From NCBI GenBank assembly GCA_910576785.1, contig CAJTJG010000003.1, positions 1 to 38,309 on the forward strand: a DNA stretch of 38,309 nt, in the 5' to 3' direction. Below, one piece after another: positions 7,321 through 16,666 of this stretch (positions within the stretch are counted from its first letter, which is position 1; the number at the start of each line of letters is the position of its first letter). Below the pieces are notes generated by a model. It was not told the origin of the DNA. It did not search any database and saw only the letters and a program-made list of their open reading frames with translations. Source of the stretch: an uncultured Duncaniella sp. (GTDB taxonomy: Bacteria > Bacteroidota > Bacteroidia > Bacteroidales > Muribaculaceae). The translations under genes and the position numbers were made by a program.

Positions 7321-9861
7321 TCAGTAGGCCAGCGTCAGGCAGTCGATCCAGAGACGGCCTCCGGTGGATGTGGCGGTGACGGGATCGGGCGAGGTGACGA
7401 CTGAGGCTGTCTCTTCGGCGAGGGATCCGATGTTGGCCGAGGAGGCGAACATTACTTTTATGCGTGTGGCCCGTATGCCGAAGTGATCGTAGGTGAGCGG
7501 TATGCTGAAGGCTGTGAAGCTTGTGGCAAGCGGGAGCAGAAGTGTGCCGGATGCGAGAGTGGTCTCGGTGCCTTGGGCATCCTCACCTATGATCTCGATG
7601 GATGCGTATCCGCGGTCATCGCGTGCACGCAGGCCCGGTACGAATTTGTAGTAGCCGTTGAGCGAGAGCGGACGTGTGGACCACGATGCCCCCTCGCGGT
7701 AGGTCTCCTCGAGTGTGGCGGGGTTGAAGGAGTAGCTGCCGAGGAATAGGCGCCCGGCGGCACGACACGTTATTTCCGGTACTATCGGCGAATAGTCCAG
7801 ATAGGGTTGCTGCTGCTGGGAGTAGGGGGGGATGGGTGCTCCGTCGGTGTCGAAGGCCACGCTTGTGAGGAGGGCTGAGAAGGATCCTGATGCGGCATCG
7901 TCGCGCACGAGATATGTGGATGGCTGCATGTACCAGGTGTTGTGGTTGCGTGCGTCATTGTTGAAGGTCTTTTCGTTGACGGTGGCCCATCCCTTGGGCA
8001 CTTCGCAGCTGTAGGTGGTGTGGTGCTGCCAGTTGAATATGTCGACTACTGTCTTGGCGTATAGTCCGCCGGAGGGCATGTCCTTGTAGCGTGGGCCGTC
8101 GGTGCGCTCCTCGAAGTCGGCGTTGGTGAGCTGGCGCACACTTTCGGTGGTGGCTTTCACCGCGGATGTGAATGATATGCCGGGAGTGCCGCTCTCCATC
8201 ATTGTGGCCTTGAAGCTGTAGGTGGTGGAGGGGGCGAGGCCGATCACGGTGACTATACCGCTGTCGGGCATGCGATGGTAGACTGGGACTGCCTCATCGT
8301 CTACGTAGATGCTTACACGCTCGGTGATCATCCTGACAAGCGCGGGATCGGCGTGGTCAATGCGTATGGCGGCGCTTTTGGCGTAGGTGTCGACGGCGAT
8401 ATCGAATGCGGGCATCTCGCGCCGGATGCTGAGGGTGGAGCGTACTTCGTCGCAGTAGAGTATGCGGGCATTGACGGGGGCGCTCCCTTCGGGGATGGTG
8501 AAGGAGATGTCATATATGCCTTCGCCGGCGGCTGTCACGGTGAGGGGTGTCTTCTCCCAGACGCCGGTATGGGTCTCTATCTCGGTTTCGACATGGTCGG
8601 CGAAGCCGGGTGCCGGACATCTGATGGTCACTACGGCTTTGTCGACACCCATTATGGCGGGACTGGAGGAGATGATCTCGATGTCGACCGGGGTGGTGAT
8701 GACTTCGAATGTGGTGGGGAGGGTCACTGTCCCTGTGGCGTCGCAGGCCAGTAATGTGAATGTGGAGGATGCACGGTCGGGTGTCAGATAGACGAGTTCG
8801 GCCAGTAGACCGGTGAAGTCGACTGTGCCGCCGGCCGATGCCGAGAGGGAGGTCTTGAGTCCGAGGCGGGAGAGTATACCGGTCTCGTCGGCCGTGGGGG
8901 CGAGGAGATCTACCTGTATTGGCATACTGTCAGCCGCCAGTGATGCTGACCGGGTCGTGAGTATGAGCGATCGGAGTGGAGTGCCGGATGTGGCCACGGT
9001 GGCTATGACGGGTGCGGATGGTGTGTCCCCTTCGGGAAGGGTGAGCGCTGTGGCGCCGGATGCACCCTCGAGGGTGATGACCGGCGGCATGGCGTCGAGA
9101 AATGCAGTGGTAAGCTCCGTGGACTGGAGGCCCAGATAGGTGGTCACGCCGAGAACCGGTGTCTGGGAGCCGTCGGTGTCGAGGGTGATGTCGACATTGT
9201 AGAGCGTGGCGGCCTTGGTGGACGGGAGTGTGGCGGCAAGGTATTGCCTGCGGTGTCCGTCGGTGGTGGTGAAGGTAATGTATATCTCGGTGTCGGCCGG
9301 GCGTGTGCACAGGATCCGCGTCTCGTCAGGGGCAAATGTGTGATATTTGCCGCCGGGAGTGTGGATGAGCGCCCGGATCTCTCCGAAGTACTCCACGGAC
9401 GACTTGTCGAAACCAACACGCACGAAAGCGCTGGCCGGCTTGAGCTCCACCACGACGTCGGTGCGCTCTCCGTCGGTCACAGTGGCGGTGGAGCTTCCGG
9501 CAAAGGCGGGGTTGTCGAAGCCTTCCTCGTAGGGTGAACCTCCGGTGGCCTCTATGAGGTATTGGCCGGAGAAGTAAGATATGTTCTGGGTGAAGTCGCT
9601 GAAGTGTTCCCACGTATGGGCGTAATTCCCGGACAGATCCTGCATGGTCAGGCTTATTTCGCCCTCGTCGGCCAATGGCGGGCACTCTTCGGGTGCGGGT
9701 GCGCCCGAGGGGAGCGAGAGTGTGTAGGCCGCATCGAGCGAGACGGTCATTGTGCCGGTGCCGGATACGGTGGATGATCCGTTGTCCGAGCACGATGCGG
9801 ACATCAGCATGGCGAGTATGCCTGTGATGACCGTGTGGAGTTTGCGCGTTAAGCCTGACAT
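7321..9861 (-). CDS. DUF4493/PCMD surface lipoprotein
   Basis: The 846-residue protein has a lipoprotein signal ending SASC (Cys24). Residues about 35-235 match DUF4493 (PF14900): a GTMTVSLD opening strand, the YLIEATGG segment, the EEGFDNPAFAGSSTATV motif, then the strand pattern VVVELKPASAFVRVGF and YNVDITLD. The middle (about 240-590) is a string of beta-rich, Ig-like segments, and the last 250 residues resemble PCMD (LTNADFEE, CRAAGRLFLGSYSF, STRPLSLNGYYKFVPG). The DUF4493-to-PCMD layout occurs in Bacteroidales surface lipoproteins of uncertain function, possibly adhesive or glycan-binding. It heads the envelope operon, 39 bp after murI, so murI and this run could share transcription; no promoter box was found in the gap. 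Confidence 0.78.
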   Translation of the reverse strand: MSGLTRKLHTVITGILAMLMSASCSDNGSSTVSGTGTMTVSLDAAYTLSLPSGAPAPEECPPLADEGEISLTMQDLSGNYAHTWEHFSDFTQNISYFSGQYLIEATGGSPYEEGFDNPAFAGSSTATVTDGERTDVVVELKPASAFVRVGFDKSSVEYFGEIRALIHTPGGKYHTFAPDETRILCTRPADTEIYITFTTTDGHRRQYLAATLPSTKAATLYNVDITLDTDGSQTPVLGVTTYLGLQSTELTTAFLDAMPPVITLEGASGATALTLPEGDTPSAPVIATVATSGTPLRSLILTTRSASLAADSMPIQVDLLAPTADETGILSRLGLKTSLSASAGGTVDFTGLLAELVYLTPDRASSTFTLLACDATGTVTLPTTFEVITTPVDIEIISSSPAIMGVDKAVVTIRCPAPGFADHVETEIETHTGVWEKTPLTVTAAGEGIYDISFTIPEGSAPVNARILYCDEVRSTLSIRREMPAFDIAVDTYAKSAAIRIDHADPALVRMITERVSIYVDDEAVPVYHRMPDSGIVTVIGLAPSTTYSFKATMMESGTPGISFTSAVKATTESVRQLTNADFEERTDGPRYKDMPSGGLYAKTVVDIFNWQHHTTYSCEVPKGWATVNEKTFNNDARNHNTWYMQPSTYLVRDDAASGSFSALLTSVAFDTDGAPIPPYSQQQQPYLDYSPIVPEITCRAAGRLFLGSYSFNPATLEETYREGASWSTRPLSLNGYYKFVPGLRARDDRGYASIEIIGEDAQGTETTLASGTLLLPLATSFTAFSIPLTYDHFGIRATRIKVMFASSANIGSLAEETASVVTSPDPVTATSTGGRLWIDCLTLAY

Positions 9862-9900
9862 TTCGGATGATGTGTGTGGGTTGGGTGGGGAGGGGGTGGA

Positions 9901-10716
9901 TCAGAGTTCGATGCGGCGGGCGGTGACGGGTTGCTCCATGAATACCGAAGCCATGCCGGTGAATTTGTCGGGGTGCTCGGTGGTGAGATATGTCACGGAA
10001 CCGTCTTTGGAGCATTCGGCATCGATCTCGGGGTGGCGCGAGAGGTAGTCGGCGAGCGATGCAGCCACGAGATGTCCCTGTGTAACGATGCGGGCACGTC
10101 CGGCCACAGCTTTCTCTATCTTGGGCAGTAGCAGAGGATAGTGGGTGCATCCGAGCACGATGGTGTCGGTGTCGGGTTCTTCGGCAAAGAGTGCGTTGAC
10201 ATCCTTCTCCACAAAATAGTCGGCACCGGGGCCGTCATACTCGCGGTTTTCCACAAGCGGTACCCACATGGGGCATGCGTGGGACACGGTGCGGAATTTG
10301 GGGAAGAATTTGGCTATCTCTATATCGTAGGTGCCCGACGATACTGTGCCCGGCGTAGCGAGCAGGCCGATATTGCCGTTGGCCGATATGTCGCCGAGGG
10401 TCTCGACAGTGGGTATGATCACCCCAAGCACGCGGCGGGAGGGATCGATGGCGGGGAGATCTTTCTGCTGGATGGAGCGCAGGGCTTTGGCCGAGGCGGT
10501 GTTGCATGCGAGGATGACGAGATGGCATCCGCGGGCGAAGAGCGCCTTGACTGCCTGGAGCGTGAATTCGTAGACAACGTCGAATGAGCGTGTGCCATAT
10601 GGGGCGCGTGCGTTGTCGCCGAGATACATGAAGTCGTATTGCGGGAGAGCCTTGCGGATCTCCTTGAGGATGGTCAGGCCACCATAGCCCGAGTCAAAAA
10701 CACCGATAGGTCCCAT
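9901..10716 (-). CDS. murI: Glutamate racemase MurI
   Basis: The 271-residue protein is of normal length for the family. It interconverts L- and D-glutamate and supplies D-Glu for peptidoglycan. The N-terminal IGVFDSGYGGLTIL holds the catalytic Asp-Ser, the first catalytic cysteine is C71 in ILACNTASA, and the second is C190 in LGCTHYPLL with H192. The ATG at 10716 is preferred over an upstream GTG at 10749 because IGVFDSG normally sits within the first ten residues. It lies 106 bp downstream of nuoN on the same strand, and no clear -7 box was found in that gap, so it may be read from the energy cluster or from a weak promoter. Confidence 0.95.
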   Translation of the reverse strand: MGPIGVFDSGYGGLTILKEIRKALPQYDFMYLGDNARAPYGTRSFDVVYEFTLQAVKALFARGCHLVILACNTASAKALRSIQQKDLPAIDPSRRVLGVIIPTVETLGDISANGNIGLLATPGTVSSGTYDIEIAKFFPKFRTVSHACPMWVPLVENREYDGPGADYFVEKDVNALFAEEPDTDTIVLGCTHYPLLLPKIEKAVAGRARIVTQGHLVAASLADYLSRHPEIDAECSKDGSVTYLTTEHPDKFTGMASVFMEQPVTARRIEL

Positions 10717-10822
10717 TGAGATATTGATTTTACCACAAACTCCGGCCACAGAGTGAAGACACCCGGCAGCCGGAGATGGTTCGGTTTAGTACAGTATTGT
10801 GATGAGTTCTCTTCCGTAGCCG

Positions 10823-12265
10823 TCAGATAACGACGGTGAGAAGATAGTCGTAGAAGTAGCTTATGATACCGAGGCCCATGATACCGGCCACGCAGATCCA
10901 CATGCCCAGACGCTCGGAGCATGCCGAACGGAATGTGGCGATGGGGGTCTCGGAGTCGTTGATGAACATGGCCTTGACCACGAGCAGGTAGTAGTAGAGC
11001 GAGATGATGGTGTTGATCAACGCTATGAGCACGAGCACGTAGAGGGCGGCGGAGGATGTGCCGTTGAGCGTGGATGTGAACACGAAGAACTTGCTGAAGA
11101 AACCTGCGAACGGGGGGATACCTGCAAGCGAGAACATGGCGAGCATCATGGTGAAGGCCAGACGCGGGTTGGTCTTGTAGAGGCCGTTGTAGTCGGTCAT
11201 GAGGAGTTTGCCGGTAGCATTCTCGATGGCTCCGATCACGCCGAAGGCGGCGAGGTTGGAGAACACGTAGACGAGCACATAGAACATGAGGGCCGAAACT
11301 CCCATGGGATTGTCGCCGATGACGGCGAGCATTATGTAGCCGGCCTGCGAGATGGACGAGAAGGCGAGGAAGCGCTTCATGTTGACCTGACGCATGGCGA
11401 AGAGGTTGCCGACGGTGATGGTGAGGATGATGAGTGCGTAGAGCATCCATTCCCAGGCGGCGCTGTAGAGTGTGCCGAATACCTGAGTGAGCACCACGAG
11501 GAAGGCAAATGCGGCAGAGCCTTTGGAGATGACCGAGAGGTAAGATGTCACCGATGTGGGGGCACCCTGATAGACGTCGGCTGTCCAGAGGTGGAAGGGT
11601 ACAAGCGAGATCTTGAATCCGAAGCCTGCCATGACGAAGGCGAGGGCCACGGCCATCATCACACCGAACTGCGATCCGCACATGAGGGCGATGCCTTCGT
11701 AGTAGAGTGTGCCGCAGAGTCCGTAGACGAACGACAGACCCATCAGGAGCACTGCCGACGAGAAGACAGCGGTGAGCACATACTTGATGGCAGCCTCATG
11801 GCTCTCGTAGTGGTTCTTGTTGAATGCCACCAGAGCGCAGAGGGGGAGGGATGCGGTCTCGAGACCGATGATGAACATGAGGAAGTGGCGGCTGGAGATC
11901 ATGAAGTACATGCCCAGAAGGGTGAGGAGTATGAGCTCGTAGAACTCACCTCTGCGCACGGCCACGAATTCCGAGTTGGCCCACTTGATGGACTGTATGA
12001 GCACGATGACCACTCCTACGTTGAGGATATTCTTTATGGCGACCATGACGGGGGATGTGACGTACATCCCTGCGAACGCTACGGCATCGGCCTTGACTGT
12101 GGGGCAGAATCCCCAGAGGGTGAGCACGCCCATCAGAAGGGTGGCGATGACGGGAAGAGCCCCCTGGGACTTGCGCGGAGCGAAAGTGTCATAGAGGAAG
12201 ACTAATAGGAAGATGATCAGCAATCCTATTTCCTGCTTAAGGGCTAAAAACTGTGAGTAATCCAT
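10823..12265 (-). CDS. nuoN: NADH-quinone oxidoreductase-type subunit N
   Basis: This 480-residue polytopic membrane protein of about 14 helices is one of the three antiporter-like proton channels of complex I. The helix-5 glutamate is E136 (FIIGLETASLP) and the helix-7 lysine K218 lies in GFKISLVPFHLWTADVYQG, the usual proton-path residues. The start ATG is 17 bp after nuoM. It is the last gene of the nuo-atp array. Its N-terminus has the full helix complement. Confidence 0.95.
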   Translation of the reverse strand: MDYSQFLALKQEIGLLIIFLLVFLYDTFAPRKSQGALPVIATLLMGVLTLWGFCPTVKADAVAFAGMYVTSPVMVAIKNILNVGVVIVLIQSIKWANSEFVAVRRGEFYELILLTLLGMYFMISSRHFLMFIIGLETASLPLCALVAFNKNHYESHEAAIKYVLTAVFSSAVLLMGLSFVYGLCGTLYYEGIALMCGSQFGVMMAVALAFVMAGFGFKISLVPFHLWTADVYQGAPTSVTSYLSVISKGSAAFAFLVVLTQVFGTLYSAAWEWMLYALIILTITVGNLFAMRQVNMKRFLAFSSISQAGYIMLAVIGDNPMGVSALMFYVLVYVFSNLAAFGVIGAIENATGKLLMTDYNGLYKTNPRLAFTMMLAMFSLAGIPPFAGFFSKFFVFTSTLNGTSSAALYVLVLIALINTIISLYYYLLVVKAMFINDSETPIATFRSACSERLGMWICVAGIMGLGIISYFYDYLLTVVI

Positions 12266-12282
12266 TTCTATTAATCTATGAT

Positions 12283-13779
12283 TTACATGTTGAGAGCGCC
12301 GAAGAATTTCCAGGTGCTCTTGATGAGGTCAGCGAAGAAATTGGGGAAGCAACCGATGCCGGCCACGCAGACGATGAGAGTGGCTGTGGAGAGGCGCTCC
12401 CACCACTTGGCGTCAGTGAGGGTCATGTGGTGCTTGTCATAGACAGGACCGTAGAGGAGCTTGCCTACCACACGGAGGATATAGACAGCTGTTGTGACGA
12501 TGGAGCTGCAAGCCACGATGACAAACACGCGGTGGAACATGTCGGTGTGCTGGAAGGATCCTACGAAGATGGTCATCTCGGCCACGAAGCCCGAGAGACC
12601 CGGCAGACCGAGCGAGGCCATACCTGCGATGACGTAGCATACGGAGAGGTAGGGGAGTATCTGCATCATGCCACCCATCTCGCGGATGTCGCGGGTGTGG
12701 GTTCGTCCGTAGATCATACCGATGAGGGCGAAGAAGAGCGCTGTCATCAGACCGTGTGAGAGCATCTGCATGATGGCGCCGGTCATGGCTGTGGCGTTGA
12801 GCATGAGGATGGCGAAGAGCACCAGTCCGCAGTGGCTGACGGAGGAGTAGGCGTTGATGTACTTGAGGTCGTTCTGCACACATGCCGAGAATGCACCGTA
12901 GACAACCGAGATGCCTGTGAGGATGATGAAGATCCATGCGAGCTCGTTGGCAGCCTGGGGCATGAGGTAGATGGCCACACGGAAGCAGCCGTAGCCACCG
13001 AGCTTCATGAGCACGCCGGCGTGGAGCATCGACACCGCTGTGGGGGCGGATGCGTGGCCGTCGGGCGACCATGTGTGGAACGGGAACATGGCTCCGAGCA
13101 CGCCGAAGCCTACGAAGGTCATCGGGAAGAGGAAGCTCTGCCAGCCGTGGGGGATGGCTGCGTTGTCGACGATCTCGAGGATATTCCATGTGAGGGGCTG
13201 TCCGGCGGGGGCGGAGTGGTAATAGATACCGATGAGGCCGAGCATCAGGAAGGCTGATCCGCCCATGAGCATGAGTGTGAGCTTCATGGCCGAGTAGTTC
13301 TTGTTGCCCGATCCCCATACGCCGATGAGGAGGTACATGGGGATGAGTGCCACCTCATAGAACATGAACATGGTGAAGAGGTCGATGGAGATGAAGAAGC
13401 CGTATACGCCTGTGGCGAGGAGCACGAGCCAAAGGAAGAATTCCTTGGGCTGGGGGATCTCCCATGAGGCGAAGGATCCTGTGATCATGATGACTCCGGT
13501 GAGGATGAGCATGGCGATGGATATGCCGTCCACACCCACGGCGAGGTGGATGTTGAGCGGAGCGAACCATGACCAGGAGCCGGTGTAGAACATGGGTACG
13601 TCGGGATTGGCCGCACGCAGACCGAGGAAGTCGATCAGAAGCCACACCGAGAGTGCGGTGAGCGCTACCGAGCCGGTGACGGCTACGGCGCGTATCTGCT
13701 TGATATCGCGGCAGAGGAAGAGCCCCAGGAGCATCACCAGGGGTATCACCACGAAGTAAATTAATATATTGGAAAACAT
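12283..13779 (-). CDS. nuoM: NADH-quinone oxidoreductase-type subunit M
   Basis: The 498-residue antiporter-like subunit carries the conserved helix-5 glutamate E142 (FYEVALIPMYLLIGVWG), the PFHTWSPDGHASAPTAVSM segment with its broken helix 7, and LPGLSGFVAEMTIF in the later helices. It forms a proton channel in the distal membrane arm of complex I. It lies 33 bp after nuoL. The length and motifs are those of the normal family. Confidence 0.95.
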   Translation of the reverse strand: MFSNILIYFVVIPLVMLLGLFLCRDIKQIRAVAVTGSVALTALSVWLLIDFLGLRAANPDVPMFYTGSWSWFAPLNIHLAVGVDGISIAMLILTGVIMITGSFASWEIPQPKEFFLWLVLLATGVYGFFISIDLFTMFMFYEVALIPMYLLIGVWGSGNKNYSAMKLTLMLMGGSAFLMLGLIGIYYHSAPAGQPLTWNILEIVDNAAIPHGWQSFLFPMTFVGFGVLGAMFPFHTWSPDGHASAPTAVSMLHAGVLMKLGGYGCFRVAIYLMPQAANELAWIFIILTGISVVYGAFSACVQNDLKYINAYSSVSHCGLVLFAILMLNATAMTGAIMQMLSHGLMTALFFALIGMIYGRTHTRDIREMGGMMQILPYLSVCYVIAGMASLGLPGLSGFVAEMTIFVGSFQHTDMFHRVFVIVACSSIVTTAVYILRVVGKLLYGPVYDKHHMTLTDAKWWERLSTATLIVCVAGIGCFPNFFADLIKSTWKFFGALNM

Positions 13780-13812
13780 ATCGTTACTATATATTTGCTA
13801 CATTAACTAATG

Positions 13813-15783
13813 TCAGAGGACACATACTGCGGTGATGATACCCAGCAGGAGGGCTCCGATGAGATACCACCAGATGTACATCTGTACCTTGCCGCTCTGG
13901 AAGCCCTTGATGGCTACGGAGGCGCGGTTGGTGACGTAGGCGAGACCGTTCATGGTGCCGTCAATGATATGGCGGTCAAACCATGCGATGGGCTTGCAGA
14001 TGCCGTCGAAGATGATGTTGTGTGTGATCCAAAGATAGATCTCGTCCCAGTAGAAGCGGCGGTTGGCGGCTGTCCAGAGCCAGCGGCAGGAGTCGGCCAT
14101 GCGTGCGGGCTTGTCGTTCTTCTTGAGATAGAGGAATGCGGCGAACGCGATGGCTACGGCTGCCACGATGAGGCTCACTGAGGCTACACCCCAGTCGATG
14201 TGGATGTGATATTCGTGACCGTCGAATGTGACGAGCTGTCCGAAGGGTATCCATCCGCAGCAGAACGATACGATGGCCAGGAAGATGAGGGGGAGAGTCA
14301 TGGTGATGGGTGACTCATGGGGCATCGAGGCATGGTGGCCGTGGGCTTCCTGCTCCTTGACGCGGGCGGCGTAGTCGGGCTCGTCCCACCAGAAGATGAG
14401 GAAGTACATGCGGAACATGTAGAACGATGTCATGCCGGCCACGACTGTCATCCATACGCCCCAGAGGGTGGAGTTGGCGTAGCATGCCGAGAGGATCTCA
14501 TCTTTGGAGAAGAATCCTGCCCAGGGCCAGATGCCGGCGATGGCGAGACAGCCGAAGAGGAATGTGATGTGGGTGATGGGCATGTATTTGCGCAGACCAC
14601 CCATGGCGGTGTAGTTGTTGGAGTGAACGGCATGTATGAGCGATCCTGCTCCGAGGAAGAGGAGGGCCTTGAACATGGCGTGGGTGAAGAGGTGGAACAT
14701 TCCGGCCATGTAGCCGAGGCCTTCGTGGATGGCCTCGCCGTTGCGGGCGGCCACGCCGAGCGATACCATCATGAATGCGATCTGCGAGATGGTGGAGAAG
14801 GCGAGGATGCGCTTGATGTCGATCTGTGCGCAGGCCACGCATGCGGCGTAGAATGCGGTGACGGCACCTACCACGGTGATGAATGTGAGCGCGGCGTCCT
14901 CGAGCATGTAGAGCGGGAAGAGGCGAGCCACGAGGTATACACCTGCCACGACCATGGTGGCGGCATGGATGAGGGCCGACACGGGGGTGGGGCCTTCCAT
15001 GGCGTCGGGGAGCCAGATGTGGAGGGGGAGCATGGCCGACTTACCCATACCGCCGGTGAAGATGAGCACGAGGGCCCATGTGAGCACCGATGCACCCATG
15101 AATGTGGCGCCTCCGAACTGCTGGAGCACTTCGGCGGGGTTCTGGGTCATGGGGAGGAAGTCGAGCTGCTTGGTGTAGAACGACAGGATGAGGATACCGA
15201 TGAGGAAGCCGAGGTCGGCGAATCGGGTGACGATGAATGCCTTCTTACATGCCGACACTGCCGAGGGGAGTGTGTAGAAGAAACCGATGAGGAGGAATGA
15301 CGAGGCACCCACGAGCTCCCAGAAGATGTACATCTGGAAGATGTTGGTGGCCACGACGAGTCCGAGCATCGAGAAGCTGAACAGCGACAGGAAAGCATAG
15401 TAGCGCTGGAAGCCCTTCTCCCCCTTCATATAGCCGAGCGAGTAGACGTGGACCATGAACGAGATGGTGGGGATGACTACCAGCATGAGGGCTGAGATGG
15501 GGTCGAGCAGGAATCCGAGACGGATGGAGAGGAAGTCGGTGAAGCGCAGCCACTCCATGTTGAAGACGGTATACTGCAGACGGTTGGTGCCGTCGATGAA
15601 TTCGGGTGAACCGGAGAACCAGTAGGTGAACGCGGTGAAGTAGGAGAGGACGAGCACCGTGCCCATGCCGAGCGTGCCGAGCGTGCCGGCAAGCTTATGG
15701 CTCATCTTCACGCCCACGAGTCCCAGCAGAAGGAACATGAAGAGCGGTATGGCCAATATCAGAACAGGAATTGTAATATCCAT
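13813..15783 (-). CDS. nuoL: NADH-quinone oxidoreductase-type subunit L
   Basis: The 656-residue distal antiporter-like subunit has E156 (IFWELVGASS) and K248 in TGGMGKSAMLPLHIWLPDAM, the proton-path pair, followed by PTPVSALIHAATMV. The last 150 residues contain a charged loop (DYAARVKEQEAHGHH) and the helices that make the long lateral helix along the membrane arm. It lies 18 bp after nuoK. Nothing is missing relative to the family. Confidence 0.95.
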   Translation of the reverse strand: MDITIPVLILAIPLFMFLLLGLVGVKMSHKLAGTLGTLGMGTVLVLSYFTAFTYWFSGSPEFIDGTNRLQYTVFNMEWLRFTDFLSIRLGFLLDPISALMLVVIPTISFMVHVYSLGYMKGEKGFQRYYAFLSLFSFSMLGLVVATNIFQMYIFWELVGASSFLLIGFFYTLPSAVSACKKAFIVTRFADLGFLIGILILSFYTKQLDFLPMTQNPAEVLQQFGGATFMGASVLTWALVLIFTGGMGKSAMLPLHIWLPDAMEGPTPVSALIHAATMVVAGVYLVARLFPLYMLEDAALTFITVVGAVTAFYAACVACAQIDIKRILAFSTISQIAFMMVSLGVAARNGEAIHEGLGYMAGMFHLFTHAMFKALLFLGAGSLIHAVHSNNYTAMGGLRKYMPITHITFLFGCLAIAGIWPWAGFFSKDEILSACYANSTLWGVWMTVVAGMTSFYMFRMYFLIFWWDEPDYAARVKEQEAHGHHASMPHESPITMTLPLIFLAIVSFCCGWIPFGQLVTFDGHEYHIHIDWGVASVSLIVAAVAIAFAAFLYLKKNDKPARMADSCRWLWTAANRRFYWDEIYLWITHNIIFDGICKPIAWFDRHIIDGTMNGLAYVTNRASVAIKGFQSGKVQMYIWWYLIGALLLGIITAVCVL

Positions 15784-15801
15784 AGTGTAGGTGAGTCTCT
15801 G

Positions 15802-16113
15802 TTAATGTTTGAGATGAGTGGCGTCGCGCACGTCAATATTCTTGCTCACGCGGAACAGGTTGATGATGATAGCGATGGCCAGTGCTGTCTCGGCGGCCGC
15901 GATGGCGATGCCGAAGAGGGTGAACATCCATCCCTCCATCGAACCGGGATAGAGGTAGCGGTTGAACACCACGAAGTTGATGTCGACAGCGTTGAGCATC
16001 AGCTCGAGCGAGATGAGCATCGCAATCATGTTGCGGCGGGTGAGGAAGCCGTATACCCCGCAGCAGAACATCACGAGTGCGGGGACGAGATACCATATCA
16101 ATGTTATATCCAT
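15802..16113 (-). CDS. nuoK: NADH-quinone oxidoreductase-type subunit K
   Basis: This is a 103-residue, three-helix membrane subunit. The two buried glutamates that carry protons are present: E37 in MLISLELMLNAV and E75 in IAAAETALAIAI. It packs against NuoJ and NuoN in complex I. It lies 16 bp after nuoJ and 18 bp before nuoL. Confidence 0.95.
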   Translation of the reverse strand: MDITLIWYLVPALVMFCCGVYGFLTRRNMIAMLISLELMLNAVDINFVVFNRYLYPGSMEGWMFTLFGIAIAAAETALAIAIIINLFRVSKNIDVRDATHLKH

Positions 16114-16129
16114 AGTGTGTGGGGTCGGA

Positions 16130-16645
16130 TTAGCGTTTGCGTGCGATGACCACGCCGCCGATTATACATGCGAGTAACAACACACTGACTGCCTCGAAGG
16201 GGAGGAGATACTGCCCGAAGCCTGTGCCGAGCATGGCGGTGCCTATCTCGTGCATCGAGGGGTTGGCCATGGCGGGGGCTGATGTGAAGAGGTCTGCGCA
16301 ACGCGAGCACAGTGCCCATCCGCATGTTGCGGCAGCGGCGAGGGCACCGACGGCTCCGAGGAGCTTCTTGCGGCTCTCGAGCTGCTCGCTGTTGTCGCCC
16401 GGACGGGTGGTCAGGAGTATCGAGAAGACGAAGAGCACCACGATGCCACCTGCGTAGACGGCTATCTGGACAGTGCCGAGAAACTCATAGTCGAGCTTGA
16501 AGTAGAGGGCGGCTGTCGCGAAGAGCACGAAGAGCAGGTAGGTGGCCGCGCGGAGGATCTTGCGCGTGGTGACAGTCAGTACCGAGAAGATGACAATCGC
16601 CAGAGCGATTATCCAGTAACAAATTGTACTTCCTACTGATTCCAT
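16130..16645 (-). CDS. nuoJ: NADH-quinone oxidoreductase-type subunit J
   Basis: This 171-residue membrane subunit has five predicted helices. The family signature around helix 3, AVYAGGIVVLFVFSILLT, is present, including the conserved Tyr and Gly that form the hinge helix linking quinone chemistry to pumping. It lies 21 bp after nuoI. The C-terminal helix ends in a basic tail (ARKR). Confidence 0.93.
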   Translation of the reverse strand: MESVGSTICYWIIALAIVIFSVLTVTTRKILRAATYLLFVLFATAALYFKLDYEFLGTVQIAVYAGGIVVLFVFSILLTTRPGDNSEQLESRKKLLGAVGALAAAATCGWALCSRCADLFTSAPAMANPSMHEIGTAMLGTGFGQYLLPFEAVSVLLLACIIGGVVIARKR

Positions 16646-16666
16646 TATGATGTTTATGATTTATTT

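Noticed and set aside
757..9861. A polysaccharide utilisation locus around lacZ
   Set aside because: No SusC/SusD pair, hybrid two-component regulator, sulfatase or second glycoside hydrolase is present; the TonB receptor at the far end is distant, SusC-unlike and on the other strand.
10674..11681. Arg/His/Pro-rich minus-strand frames of up to 335 codons overlapping nuoN, nuoM (12437-13318), atpG (17373-17981) and atpB (21295-22221)
   Set aside because: They are out-of-frame readings of real genes, with composition typical of +1 or +2 shadows.
14317..15300. Long open frame antisense to nuoL (327 codons), with similar ones opposite atpA (19018-19857), nuoH (24333-25409), nuoCD (26067-27128) and rpsA (33596-34642)
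   Set aside because: All lie exactly opposite strongly conserved genes and have low-complexity, His/Glu/Val-rich translations produced by codon bias; none resembles a protein family.
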